64,000 nucleotides of DNA from Trichopria drosophilae (Eukaryota; Arthropoda; Insecta; Hymenoptera; Diapriidae). Below the pieces are notes generated by a model, which was not told the origin of the DNA, did no database searches, and was given only the letters and a program-made list of their open reading frames with translations. The DNA lies in assembly GCA_030407085.1 (NCBI GenBank), contig CM059587.1, positions 101,365,001 through 101,429,000 of the forward strand, written 5' to 3'. Below are positions 14,501 to 27,498 of this stretch, piece by piece. The translations under genes were made by a program, and so were the position numbers. Position 1 is the stretch's first letter. Each line of letters begins with the position of its first letter.

Positions 14501-15513
14501 TTGGTTAATTAAGTAATTACTAACAAGTTTGTAGGACTAAATATAGATTCGCTGGGGCAGCTAATTCTTTTTCTCATTTATATAAACATATTATAAATTT
14601 CCTAAATTATTTATTAACATTACTCATTCATACTTTATTTATTTTTACACCACATTTTACCTTCGTTTTGTATTACTACATCAAACTATAGCTATCTTAT
14701 TTAACAAAAAATTCAATATGATGATTTTGGCGTTTATGAAATGAAAAAATTCAGGTATACCCAGATTTTGAAATAATTTTTTACTCTTGAGTGAGTATTT
14801 TTTCACACAAAATGACTTCAATGAAGATAGGAAAAATAGTTCTTAAGATACATTTTTAAGATAGTTCAATACTAACACAGTAACAAAAAAAAACGTTTTA
14901 TACGTTTGCGGTAATCCGAAAGGTTGAAAATGCTTTTGCCCTTTAGGCTTTTCAAATATGATTTTTATCTTTTATATAATTTCTATACATAGAGAACAGT
15001 TTCTTGTAGAGTAAAAAACATTTTTTAGGCATAGGAACCTACATAATTTTGTTCACCTGTTAAAAAATAAAAAATTATTATTATTCTAACCTATATATCA
15101 ATTTAACTATATCAATTTTCTTTAGTGAAATTCATCTAAAAACTTAAAATATTAAAAATGGCTTCGTTTAATAGGAGTGATACATTCTTCTAGAATAGGA
15201 GAGTTTTTAAAAATCTTAATATTATGAACCGTATATTTAATTCAGAAATAACCTTAATTTGTTAAACAGACAAATTTTTCTTTAACAAATTAAGTGAATG
15301 GTAATGGCAATTCTATAAAAAATAGTTTTTTTACATTTAAAATGTAGTCATGAACAAAAATCTTTTTTTGGTCAATTTTAGTAGACATAACTCTGTAATT
15401 AAAAGTTATGGAAGCAATGGTGTAACTGAAAATTGAAAAGCTAATTGAAAAATTCAGTATTCGGAAGTTTGAAAGTTACTAATTACGGTTCAGTTGTACA
15501 AAACTAGAAATAT

Positions 15514-15555
15514 ACCATTTCGATTTCAATATGGCAAATCGAAATTTAAAATGGT
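15514..15555. repeat. short palindrome with GGCAAAT core
   Basis: ACCATTTCGATTT pairs with AAATCGAAATTTAAAATGGT across a short loop. It probably derives from the AAAATGG module of the TTAA-flanked elements. Confidence 0.45.
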
Positions 15556-15744
15556 GGTAAGTATGTAAAATTTAATTTTGTCAACTATTTTGTCATTGTT
15601 TGATAACTTAAAAAAATAGATATTTAAAAAGAAATCTTAGTACAACTACAACCCCCTATTTTTTATCTATTTTTACATTTTAATATACAAACTCAATTGT
15701 TTAAATATAATATGTATGTATCAAAGATGATGACGGAACCTGAA

Positions 15745-15790
15745 ATATATTTATGATATATTTATGATATATTACATGATATATTTATGA
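15745..15790. repeat. 11-12 bp tandem repeat
   Basis: Four units of ATATATTTATG (one variant ATATATTACATG) in tandem. Confidence 0.8.
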
Positions 15791-17132
15791 GGGTGAAACT
15801 GTAGTACATTGAGGCAGACTGTCTGTCCTGATTTTGTAAACCATAAACATTTTTTAAATTTAAAATTGTGATTGACACCATGCCGAATGATGGTACTAAA
15901 TCTTTTGAATAATATCCCAGCTGAGCCGATTTTTTATTTTCAACTTAATGATCTTTTTGAGTTCCCGATTTTAACATTTCAAAGTGATTCGTATGTTCTA
16001 ATAATAAAAACAATTTTGAAATTATAAAACGTAACTGTAAATTCCGGAATAGATTAACATCAAAATTGTTTCAAAATTGTCTTAGCCATCTTACTATTTT
16101 TTCTCATTCGTCTCTCAGCCGTGACTGATGCTTCATTAAGTTTTTACTTATTTGATGCACTCTATAAATGGTAATTATAATTATTATCTTATTTATGTAC
16201 ATCACTAAAACTTTAATATTAAAACTGATTTCCTAATCACATTTTTAGAAAAGTATTAGTAAATTTATTGAAAATAATAAATGTTATGAAAAATAAATAC
16301 CAATCTACAAATTTATTCCGTGAACAGATTGAAATTGATACATTTATTACATATTCATTCTACAAATATGCCGCGAATCGACTTATACTCAGGTGCATTT
16401 TTTATTACCTTAGTTTCTTAGTGTATTATGTCATAATTTATAATGCAAAACATACATAATGCTATGCGAAGATTCATGCGAAATATTCGATTTTTCTGGG
16501 GGTGAATAGCTTGAATGTAAAGAAAAACAATTTGTTTAAAATATTAATGCATGTCGATTCTAGCACGAAGGTAAAAAACACGAGGGTTGATTACTTTGTT
16601 GCCAGTATCAATTATCCGTCTATTACGCACGAATATATATGCTTTCAGTTTTGTTCTCCCCTAGGTAAGCGCGTAAAAAAAGACGTGGTGCAGAATAAAT
16701 GAAATTATACGCTATGGCCACAATGTAATACTACGAACGAGTAATTTCAGAGACCGATATTTTCTAAGATTTAAAATCAATTCTATCATTGCACTATAGT
16801 TTTCCGAGCAAATAGGTAGTGTTTCCCGAGGTCGATAGATAATGAATCTATTACATTTCGAATAGAAATGTATATCGTCTTTCCTTCCCCTTTCTATAAT
16901 AATTATTGGGTAACTAGTACGTTTGATTGTTTAAAGAAACGAAATGCAGTAATTCAACATGTACTATGTGACAATTAATAAATATATAAATAAAAACAAT
17001 ATATTCAGACATTTTGACATTTCTAGTAAGATAAATTTATATAAATTTAACATTCTCTTCAAAAATTTTCCATTAAATTTGTGACACAACTAAACCACAT
17101 TCTGAAATATTTACTTACAAAAATTGCACTCT

Positions 17133-17205
17133 AAATCTGTTGGACTGAAACTTAAGTGCAGTGAACTGAAATCCCTTGGACTGAAGTTTCAACACAACAG
17201 ATTTT
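17133..17205. repeat. imperfect hairpin
   Basis: AAATCTGTTGGACTGAAACTT on the left pairs imperfectly with AGTTTCAACACAACAGATTT on the right. Function unknown. Confidence 0.4.
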
Positions 17206-18385
17206 GAATGTTAAATTACATTTAGAAAAACAAAAGTAAAAAATTATTAATCAAGACTATTGAAACCCGATAATTAAACTATAAGAAGTCACTTTTTTGA
17301 ACATTCAAAATATCAGATCTATTATGATGAACTCTTATATACTCTTATCTGAATGATTCTTATATACTTTCTTCAGTAAAAACACTTCTCTTTGCGTTTA
17401 TGACAACTATCTGCAACATTAAATAAATATAAAAGAGTACAAGAGTGTAAATAAACGTTACAGAAGGTGCAAAAATTTGAAGCTTGGTAACGTGAATTTC
17501 GTATATCATTTTTTTTAATGGTAGACATTTTTATTTTCAACTTAAAATATTAGACTTAAATAAAACTGCACAATTAAATAAAAAAGTGACTATGGAAATA
17601 AATAAATTTATCGGTAATAAATATTCGATTTGAGCATATTGAAAAAATTTAAACCTTAATTATTTAATTCTGTTGATAATTTTGTTGTTTCGTTCTTTAA
17701 TCATAAAACACTAGATACGCTGCATTGTTTAAAATTCTGAAATGGCCATAACATTTCCTTTAACATATTTTTAAGCAGTAATTTTTCCAATCTCTCCCTT
17801 ATTTTTACTAACCAAAATAACGTATATAATAATTACAAATAAAATCATAGAACATTTATTTAAAAAGGGACATTTTAATCCCAGATTTTGTTGTAGGTAA
17901 TTCTAAGCTACACCACGAAAAACATCTACCGTGACCTAAATTCTAGAAAAAAAGAATTGGAGAGAAGTGAAATTGATGAAAAAAATTCATTTAGTAAAAC
18001 TATCACGAAGCTTTAAACGAATTTTTCTCGAAACCACTTTGTCAAAAAGGTTCAGTGGTAGAACTCGTGCAATTTTTGTCTGATTGACTTGAAAATTCAG
18101 GTGTAACGTTGCGAGGTACCTTATCAAGTAAACAACTTAGAGTTTTTTAAAATTGATTTTTGCAGGCAGACGAAATGATTGGTATTGTGGTAAGAAATAA
18201 TTTTTTTAATGTGTAAAAATCAATATTTCTTAATATTTGTACTTTTTATTTTTAGATAGTTTTTCATTGCTCCAAATAATTTTTTATAAGTAATAAAACA
18301 AATTTAATATTACGTCTGCAAATCTTGAGCACTACATTACCGATGTTTAAAAATAAAAATGAAAAATACTTTTAAGATTTCAACA

Positions 18386-18404
18386 TTAGGTTGTTCCAAA
18401 AAGC
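18386..18404 (+). mobile_element. mariner-like terminal fragment
   Basis: TTAGGTTGTTCCAAAAAGC resembles the terminal inverted repeat of insect mariner elements, which often begin TTAGGTTG. No transposase and no matching right end are visible within 1.5 kb, so this is at best a solo or decayed end. Confidence 0.35.
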
Positions 18405-18882
18405 ACCGAACAAAACTCAGAAATAAAATTCTTTTTCATAATTTTATAAACCAAGCGTCAGTCCTATAACTGAAAAACGAATGCAAAATAACATTTCCGC
18501 ATCAATTTAATCCGGAAAAAGCCGCGAATTTTATTATTTACCATTCTGTCATCTGGCCACTTACTGTAAGTACACTCGACATGTGCATGCGAGTAGTTGC
18601 AGCTGAGTGTGAAATACACGAAAGCAAACACGTGAGTACGACAATAAAATATTCCTTTCACGTACTTCACTCTCAATCTAAATTTTCAAAACATTGCATA
18701 AAATTAAAGATTTTGGAAGCAACTACTCGTCATACTGATCAATACACTACCGAAATCTGAATATATATATCGAATAATTACCATCATCATTTTTGCCAAA
18801 AAAGATTATTAACTATTTCGAATTACTGAATCAAACGCATAGCTCGAAGCAGATATTTCCAGTTTCGACCAATCAGAATGGC

Positions 18883-18912
18883 GCACATTTATGTTATATC
18901 GAATAAATGTGC
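18883..18912. repeat. 10-bp perfect stem, 10-nt loop
   Basis: GCACATTTAT and ATAAATGTGC form a perfect stem. It is too short for a microRNA precursor. No T-run follows it. Confidence 0.5.
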
Positions 18913-20936
18913 ACTAGTATGTGCATACATTTAAAAAGAACTACTGGAATACTATATAAAGGCTAGTTGGTTTGATCGCGCAGTACGTGATAAAAGCATT
19001 ACTTTTCCAATAATGAAATCCATGGAAAATTTCTGCGCTCTTTGCAATTGTTACAATTCCATGCATGTCAAGACCAAATTTCGAAAATCCACGTGTGAAA
19101 AGTAAAAGTATTCACATATATGATAAAAAAGTTTGCATCCGAATAAAATACTGAATAATCGCAGTAAGTGAACAAATAATTCTGAAGTGGTTTGACTTGA
19201 AAAAATATTTTTTCGAACTTAATATCTTCTGTTTAGAAAAACTGACTGAGTTAGCACCTTAAAGTGGTTGTGTCTATAAATCTATTATAATTAATGTTTA
19301 TTTTGTATTTAATTTTTAAATATTACTTAGTAAGGGATATAAATACTAGTGTTGTAGACTTATTTCACAACCAAAAATTCTCTAGTCATATTTGATATTT
19401 ATGTGTATTGTTTTACACAAATTACACCTCGATATGAGGTTCTCCTCAGAATATTACTGCATAGTTTTCTCATTAATTTTTGAGGTATCATTTCGCCATA
19501 TAGGAAATTAAATGATGTTATTAAACATTTTTTAATGATGGTGAAATTATTTATAGCTCTGGCATAAGCCGTATTATTTAATTTATTAAAAACCGACCAC
19601 GTTACATTAAAAAGTACAAATAAGATGACATTAAACATTCATCATTCCATTACATCTCTCCTATAGACACAAATTATTCAATATAAAAAATCCTGTTCAT
19701 GAAATATAACTCCTAATTTCCTAAAATTATTCACACTGAACCTAAAATTTCATAAACACTTAGCTACGCGTGGCTTAAAAAACTGCTTGACATCTTGAAA
19801 TATCATAATAAAAAACATAATGCGAACATGGATAAAAACCACATTTTTTAATATGTTTTAGCACTCGATAACAAGCGAGTTCCCTTCTAATTAGAACCCC
19901 CTATTTCGACGCCCTTTCGGGATATACCTGGTTTAATGGAATAAAAAAAATCCATATAACATATTTTCTCAATATTTTGAAAAATAAATTAATGAATTAA
20001 TTTTAAACAATTTTTCTTGGTGAAAACGCAATTTTTTAAATTAAAAATTAGAAAAAACTCCAGCTTCCGAAACTATTTCATAATTGTTGGTTTTTGTTAC
20101 TTTAAATAACAAGTTTACTACAAAACTCCCCCTCCGTGGACTTCACCCTCAAATTATTAAAATCGTCGAAAAATTTGAATTTATTTTTAAAAAATCGACA
20201 ATTTGAATCTGAGCAATTTTTACTGGACAAAACTCAATTTTTCGGATTAATGTAAAATAAGTGAAGGCTTCCTCTTTTACTTGTTTTCATTGTGACGTGA
20301 TACAATATTCCAATTTCAATTCAAATCTAAATTTATTAACTGTTGCACAACGGAATGATGTACTGAAAGAAAATGAAACACTTATTGAGTTGTTTGTTTT
20401 ATTATGTAAACAAGTTCGCGGCTGTTAGCGACATTGTCCTTCTTCAAGATAAAAATTGCGTTTTGTCCATTACAATCTGCTCAGGTTTAAATTGTATATT
20501 TTTTTTAGAAATTGATCATTTGTCTACCTAAATGTGCTGTATTGATTTATTTTAAATTATTTCCCTTCCTTAACTTTAATATTTGTGGATTGAAGCCCAA
20601 AGGGGATTTCCTTCTTTTTAGTAAATGCAAAAATCTTGATATTTAAAGAAACAAACAAAAATTATAAAAAAGTTTAGGGAAAAGGAATTTTTTAATTTTT
20701 AAATAAATTGTTTCAAGAAAAATTATTCAAAATTTATTCAATTTTTAGTCTTATCGAGGTCTTATCAATATCTTATGTCAATTTTTTTTCATTTATTTAA
20801 GAGCGAATTTAATTTTTTTTTCAACGAAATAATACAAGCAGGTATATCTGGAAAAGGTGTAGATTTAGGGGCTCTTATAAGACGTAAAGTCACTCGTTAT
20901 CCAGCACTAAACACTCAAACGAGATATCTCAAACGT

Positions 20937-21150
20937 GAGGCGAAAAACCGGACAATTCGGATTTGGAACGAAGAACCAGACATTTCATAATTGTGCGACG
21001 AAGAGATTTCAAAAGTTATATCGCTATAGAAAATCTTATCATGTGCGGTTCTGCGCCGCAAATTCTGAAATGTCCGGTTGTTCGTCACAAAACTTTCGAA
21101 ATGTCCGATTCTTCGTCCCACGTTTAAGATGGCCGGTTCTTCGTACCAAC
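20937..21150. repeat. palindrome made of about 30-bp tandem units
   Basis: The left arm holds tandem units of about 29 bp (starts 20937, 20966 and, partly, 20995) with core CGAAGAACCAGACATTTC. The right arm (21046-21150) holds about three units of the same sequence in reverse complement, with cores GAAATGTCCGGTTGTTCG, GAAATGTCCGATTCTTCG and GATGGCCGGTTCTTCG. The centre is unrelated A/T-rich sequence. The unit core resembles that of the element at 27306-27490 (CGAAAAACCGACAAATC). No clear target duplication is seen. Short open frames here are by-products of the repeat. Confidence 0.65.
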
Positions 21151-21829
21151 CATCGATTGAATGGTATTTAGTGTTTTTGTCTATATGTATATGAAGAATT
21201 CCACAGAACTTGAAAATTCATAGAATTCGCATGAACATCGTACAGAAATAAAAATTAAATCGATTCGTAATTTGCTGATATTCAAAGAAGGATAGAAGGG
21301 TACCTAGCATAATCTCTGAAAATTGTCAGTGAACACCCATCAACTCATAAGAAGGATGAAACATTCTAATATTGTAAGTTTTTTGGGACGCATTCGCCAG
21401 AATTTTTCCGTATTTTCAGCTGTTAAACAAAAAATGATGTGTTTAATATATCATAAACATAAATATATTAATGTTTTAAAATTGAAATATGTTATTTTTA
21501 GAGATAGTGCCCTGAAGAACATTAGTTATTTTAGTAAATGCCTATACTCTAGAGCATGAGTTAGGAACCTAGGAATATTATGATTTGTAAAAATGAATAT
21601 AACCATTCGGTTCTAATAATTAAACTCGTTTGGTACTGAAAAATCGACTTTGATAACCAAAATTTTATTGACACGAATCAAATTAGGTGCAACTGGCTTG
21701 CACAAAAACTAACATTTATTTATTTCCAAGTATTATCACAGTTTGCTTTACTATTAATTTATGATACGGTTCACCATATTTTTTCATCATTTTTAATCCC
21801 GCGAGTATTTCCAAGCAATAAATTTAATC
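21151..21829. other. AT-rich spacer
   Basis: No gene recognised. The 78-codon frame at 21323-21559 lacks recognisable features. Confidence 0.6.
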
Positions 21830-22560
21830 ATGCTCTCTCGGCAACGAGAACGACTATCGCCTTCCTTATCGCGAATGTATGTAAAAGCCCCGATGTCGAC
21901 CTAGAAATTCAGCTCAAAATTTGACAGATTCCCGCTCCCAACATCAGATTAGTCATCGCTAGCAAAACCATCAATTTAGCGACTGCTATTCGATTCGGAG
22001 GTAGAAAACGCCAGTCGAAAAGCGACCTCTATGGTAGCAATCCAATTGCTCGGTAATAAATGCGAATATTTCGAGGGAAGATCGGGCGGTTTGGGAATAA
22101 TGCGAACCGAAGCTCGCACAATTCAACATTTCGTACATACCGAGTACTTCGGTTGATGCCTGTCTGCTGCAATGCGCCGTGCCTTGGGTTTCGCTCGTTT
22201 TCCGAAGGAGTACGAAGTAATCCCCCTCTCCATCCCCCAGCTTCCGACCGTGGACCTCACCCCCCTCCCCTCCCCCCGACACGTCGTACCCGGCTTCGTA
22301 TACGGCGGAGATATACGAGGAGTAACCCGCCCTCGTGATGCAGCATTTGCATCGTGCTTGCGCTTTACACAAAGTTGCGCCCAACTCGCGTAAACAGGCA
22401 TTCGGATAGATACACGAAACGAGCGAGCGAACATCGGCGAGTCTCGATTGGAAAACGGCTGATCCGGCGCTCGGCTTAAAGCGACTACCTGTGCGATCTC
22501 CATCTCCCTCCTCCTCACCCTCTCTGTCTTTGCTTATCCCTTTGTTTCGCTCGTTATTTA
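21830..22560. other. CpG-rich island
   Basis: GC-rich, CpG-rich block with a C-rich tract at about 22225-22275. Open frames of 73-132 codons overlap on both strands (21986-22384 and 22123-22518 minus; 22060-22338 and 22172-22393 plus), so none is individually persuasive. It is probably a regulatory island, possibly a promoter, but no exon beside it was identified. Confidence 0.5.
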
Positions 22561-25341
22561 TGTTTTATGCTCTTGTATATCTCTATACACTTGAAAAAAT
22601 TTCGGAAATAGAGTTGCACATTATTGACAGGAAATATTACGAAAAAGGCTGGAAGCTGCGTTTTTCATAACAACTCGAGATATGCACTCACACATCAGGA
22701 AATTATTCCATTGAGAAATTTACAATGATAACGTTAATTTATATTCAAAAAAGGCGAAATAAAATGTAATATGTCCTTATTTCAATAAACTGACTGAATA
22801 AACCAGTAAAAGATCACTAATTGTTTTTAAACTCATTACCAACCATCGGTCCAGAAGATTTGCACACTTCGAAATACAAATCCTCAACCCTAAATAAAAC
22901 TTACAAATGTACGAAAACCTAAAATACTTCTCATTTAAGTAAAATTTTTAGACACACGTTTTTCTTACTCTAAAAGATTAAGGCATACTGGGGTCTACTA
23001 AAATAAACGAAACTTTGATATCTGAAAAATGATGACACTAAGGAAGTCAAGACTTGTATCTTGCTTTAGGGGCATTTTATGCAAATGAAGATGTTTTTTT
23101 GTAACAGACCATGAAAAACCTTAAATTTTCTAAAATAATTTCTTACGTTTTGTACAACTTCATTAAAATTCTAAACAGTGTTTTTAACCAAGTCGCACTA
23201 AATAAGAAAAAATCAGATTATATGACTCTCAGAGACCCCCCCCCCCCCCCCCACCGGGCCCTGTTACTAACCTAACCTCCAACCGAACTCCAGTTGTGGA
23301 TGAACCTTTGTTATAATTGTTTTTCTACTAATTCTGCGTTTCACCACTCCTTCGGTCAACTGTATTTTCGATCAATTGACTGGATACCCGCAAATAGAGA
23401 TATTAAGAATACTAAACAACCAACAACTTAGTTACGCGATAAGGTCAATAATTGATGGCGCAGAAACTCTTCAAATTACAAGTGAGCAGGTGAGTAAAAA
23501 AAGGATAACATTAGTAAATTCAATATAAAACATTAAAGAAGAGCATAATCAATAATTAACTCATTGATGTATAATGGATTGATCCTCTTCTTGACGAAAT
23601 TAAAGTAGATTGTTTGCTTTAATCAGTTAATACTGAACTCGTATTTAATAATGGAAGAAGCTACTAAGTTTCTTATTGAACAATTAAAATTTGTCACACA
23701 TTATAAAAGTCACTCTTCTTTGCGCCGTTATATTACAAATTGTCTGCATCGTATGTATTAAAAACAAAGTATGCCGGATATTGAAAATACAATATGCAGG
23801 TAAATTAATTCAATAATTTATTTCGGCAATGTTTTGTAAAAGTTTAAAATGAATGCTCCAGACAGAGTTAGGCGCAAATAGGTTTTCAATACTTCTTGTA
23901 CAAAAGATTAGAATGCGAGGTGACATTTTATTGCGTAGAACTATTGGCAAAGGGAGTTCTCGAAACGATTTTCCGGTTACGTCCCATTAAGATACCAATT
24001 TTATGAGAAGAGCAATGTACACCGGTAACTTTCTATCAGACAAATATTTATCAGACTAATGCTGGTTGCATTGAAAAGTGCTAAATGTCAATTTTTCAAT
24101 TTAGTCATTTAATTTATAAAGAAAGTTTATAAACCTTTGATAGCAAACTACAGGAAAATTTAATAATTAGTCAAAACCATAGTTATTTATTTCCAAGGTG
24201 GCGCCCAAATCTATTGATGGCCGAGCCTTAGTGATTTTATTTTTTAATATTGTACTACTATTAGTAGTTTTTATTAATAAATTAGTAGTAGTTTTTTATT
24301 CTTTATTAATAAACGTGAACACTAAGCAATGCCAAACTTTTTAATCCTTCATTGAGACTGATTAACAATTAACAAGTAAATCTTTATTGCTTCTTTTTAG
24401 TATTGTAAGTCTCCAAAAATAAACAAGAAGAAAACGCCTTTTTAAGTATTCCGGATAAAAAATGTCTGCTTTTTTGTTTATTTCTTGGAATCAAAATTCA
24501 CTCTTAGAAGGACTTAACTATGTTCGACGGAATAACCTCGAAACCTTACTATAATTATTAGTACCGTTTTTGTAAATAATTAATATTTTCTGCACAATTT
24601 TAAGTAAAAGTTCATTTCAAAAGTATAGTTTTCAGGGGGGAAAGTCTAAAAAATGTTAGAATATCATACCTAAAAATAAGTGAGTAACTATTAAATAACA
24701 ATTAAAATGCTCTATTCGATAGATATAATTAATAGAGTTTGCTGAAGCATGTTGTAAGAAAGTATCTAGAACAAAATAAAACAAATATTGGCGTCGGTAG
24801 ACATAATAATAGAACAATTAAATGATTAAACTCAAGTTAGATTTCCGTAATTTGCTTGGCATGAATACGTAACAAATCCTATAATTCAAGACACTGGATT
24901 TAAAAGCAACAAGTATAAGGTTCACTCTAAATGATGCGGATACCGCTGAAAAATGTAGGTCTTTGCGATTCGGTGTCCGCGTGAGTTTTCTGAATTCATT
25001 TTGTTTCGGATTCAGCTTGTTTTTCTGCTAATGTTTTAACTTAGCATATATTCAATTTCACATGTTTTGCTTATACTAGCATTCGAAATAACGTTTTATT
25101 GTGCTATGTTTTTATGAATTAAAAAATGAGTAGATTCCAATTGTTATTTGATGCAAAACATCATCTCTGGTAGAGATCTGTCAAGTTTTGCGTTACTTTG
25201 TCCAGTATTCCAATTTAATGAAATTCTACAGAAACTAGCCACAAAAATTGGATTAATTTTCTACTAGGGATGATCACAACTGTTTTTAAGGTATTAAGTT
25301 CACTTTTGGAATAAAAATGTTAGATCTATAATGTCCTTCAT
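22561..25341. other. AT-rich stretch
   Basis: No gene recognised. It contains the C17 homopolymer at 23236 and a small duplicated TTAGTAGT...TTTATTAATAAA segment around 24258-24313. Confidence 0.6.
23236..23252. repeat. poly-C run (17 C)
   Basis: Seventeen consecutive C residues in an A/T-rich context, followed by ACCGGGCCC. Run length is prone to sequencing error. Confidence 0.85.
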
Positions 25342-27268
25342 CACAAGCCAACAAAATTAATACCCAGAAACCGGACGATACTTTTCCGAAAGTTTTCGTT
25401 GTCTAATTTGGCGGCATAATTGTTCTTTCACGTCATGATTTTGAGATATCCTAACCTAAAAGTGCAAAAAACACTGGTTTTGTTCATATTTAAGGTGCTA
25501 TTTGTAAGCTTTAGAACGCTTTTTTAATAATTACGATACAATTTTTGTTATCGAGTTATCCAAGTTTTTGTCAAGGAACAATTATGATTTTCATACAATA
25601 AATAAATGTGCAAATACATGAAAATAACTAACAAACTGAGACCGACTGTCTTGCTAAAAATTATTCTATTACTTCAAGATGTTGAGATATCCTAACCTAA
25701 AAGTGCAAAAAAACACAGTTATTTTTCGTTTTCAGTAAGTTTTTGTCGCGGAATAAATGTTTTTTCGCAATTTGACAAAAAACAGATTAAAATTTATTGA
25801 TCAGAAACCTGAGTAAATTTTTTGGAAGTTTTCGATGTGCAGAATCAAAATGTGGTCTTATAATTGAAGAGTTCTTAGGAAGAAGGGCACATCTCGAGAT
25901 ATGACCTTTTTCGGGAGAACTGTTTTTCTGAATCTACTAACCATTTACTATATTCTCATTAAAAATAATTGAAATATCTTGTTATTTGTGAAAATTATGG
26001 CCAACAAAAAGTATCATTCTATGGAAAAAGGGCATATCTCGAAAAATTTTCCATTTAAATTTTAAATTATTTACTTTAAATCAATAAATTCTTCTCTAAA
26101 TTAAAATTTTGTTCTGATATATGTACAGGTAACAATATTTAATAACACTTAATTTACGGCGTAATGTAAACAAACAGTAATTACGTATTGGTTTGTTTAC
26201 AATTCATGTGTAGTTTATTGCAGAGATTAACTAAAGTAGGCAAGTCGCTTTCTAAATACAACTTGAAAATCAGTGTTATTTGATATTTTGATCGCGGAAC
26301 GTATGTAATATTCAAATTTCAAATATAATTCATAATTCAGAATTTGTATTAAACGCCGGCTCCAAAGTTAGTTTTAACGTTGCGAAACTGACAGACATAA
26401 AAAGTTTATTTCGTTATATGAGTGTTGACAGTGTTGAAAAAATGAAAAGACTACTGAATATCGTCAGTGACGATGCGTAAATACAGATGTTTTCGTTGTT
26501 ACAAATTATAAAACTAATTGTTATGATTGTTAATGCGTTATAAATGCAATTTGGTCTTTGTACTAAAACATCAGAATACATTTTTGAACCCAATTTACAC
26601 ATATATAAATTATTTTCTTACGAATTATGATCATTGTATATAAAAATAGTCATTCTATGGAAAAAGGGCAAATCTCAAAAATTTTTTATGACTGCTAATT
26701 TTTTTATTAAAATAAAAATTGTGTTATTTTTTTCATATGTTTACCTTGTCATTAGTTAGTCAATACTTTTTATGAAGATTTTAGAGCTATGATGTCCACT
26801 GATTCTATTTAACACACATATAAAAACTAAAAACGCGATTTGATCAAAACACGGTTTTTGAGATGTGCCCTTCTTCCAAAGAACTCTTCAATTGCTCTAT
26901 GGCGTCATAATTTTGAGATAACGTAACCTAAAGTGCAAAAAAACAAAAATCATAATCCTACATGACAAAAATTTCGATAACTCGTTGAAAAAAATCGTGC
27001 GAAATGATTAAAAAAACATTTTAAAGTTGATGAATAACGCTTTAATCTTTTCTTGCGAAAGTGTGAACAAGCATTTTGTTCCGCCAAAAACTTACTGAAT
27101 ATGAACAAAACCAGTGCTTTTTACACTTTTAGGTTAGGATATCTTAAAATCCAGACGTGATGGAACAATTCTGCGTCCAGATTTGGATTTAGCTCATTGA
27201 CAACCATCGAAAAAGTATAGTCCGGTTTCTGGGTATGGAGTTTGGGTGCATTTTGTTGGTCTGTGTAC
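25342..27268. mobile_element. long foldback DNA element, about 1.9 kb
   Basis: The left end (CACAAGCCAACAAAAT, then CCCAGAAACCGGA and ATACTTTT) is mirrored at the right end (TCCGGTTTCTGGGTA ... ATTTTGTTGGTCTGTG). A second mirrored pair lies inside: 25865-25905 (TTGAAGAGTTCTTAGGAAG) against 26865-26892. Two direct copies of TTCTATGGAAAAAGGGCA occur near 26015 and 26655. The motif AACCTAAAAGTGCAAAAA occurs four times (about 25453, 25694, 26925, and reversed at 27118). There is no transposase frame, so this is non-autonomous. Its ends match the smaller element at 46353-46970. The target duplication is unclear; a TA (Tc1/mariner-type) is possible at the right end. Confidence 0.65.
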
Positions 27269-27305
27269 TCTTTTAATCTCTTTCAGTGAACGTTCTCTTG
27301 GTGTA

Positions 27306-27490
27306 GGGTGCGGGTCGAAAACCCGATAAATCAAAAAGCCGACAGGTCAAAAAACCGACAGTCAAAAAAATGACTGTCCGCTTGCCGATGTGCCTAATTT
27401 TTATGTGTCGGCTTTTTCACTGTCGGCTTTTCGATTGTCGGTTTTTTGACCTGTCGGCTTCTTGATTTGTCGGTTTTTCGACTCGCACCC
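27306..27490. mobile_element. 185-bp palindromic element with 8-bp target duplication
   Basis: Identical TTGGTGTA sequences flank it (27298-27305 and 27491-27498). The ends are GGGTGCGGGTCGAAAA and, reverse-complemented from the right, GGGTGCGAGTCGAAAA. The arms consist of tandem units of about 14-15 bp (consensus TCAAAAAGCCGACAG): about three complete on the left and five on the right. An 8-bp duplication is typical of hAT and some other cut-and-paste transposons. No coding capacity. It sits only 37 bp beyond the end of the 25342-27268 foldback. Confidence 0.75.
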
Positions 27491-27498
27491 TTGGTGTA

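Larger units (their letters stand above)
13681..20936. other. long AT-rich non-coding stretch
   Basis: A/T-rich sequence with no gene seen. It holds small repeats annotated separately (14472, 15514, 15745, 17133, 18386, 18883). The 79-codon minus frame at 19399-19638 is not recognisable. Confidence 0.6.

Noticed and set aside
19399..19638. 79-codon minus frame that at first looked like a transposon protein fragment
   Set aside because: No recognisable catalytic motif, no neighbouring frames in the same register and no element boundaries.
20937..21150. CRISPR-like array
   Set aside because: The roughly 30-bp units are contiguous, without unique spacers, and are mirrored between arms. The DNA is eukaryotic in character.
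21986..22518. Overlapping 131-132 codon minus frames and shorter plus frames
   Set aside because: Four overlapping frames open at once in a CpG island is a GC effect, not evidence for a gene.
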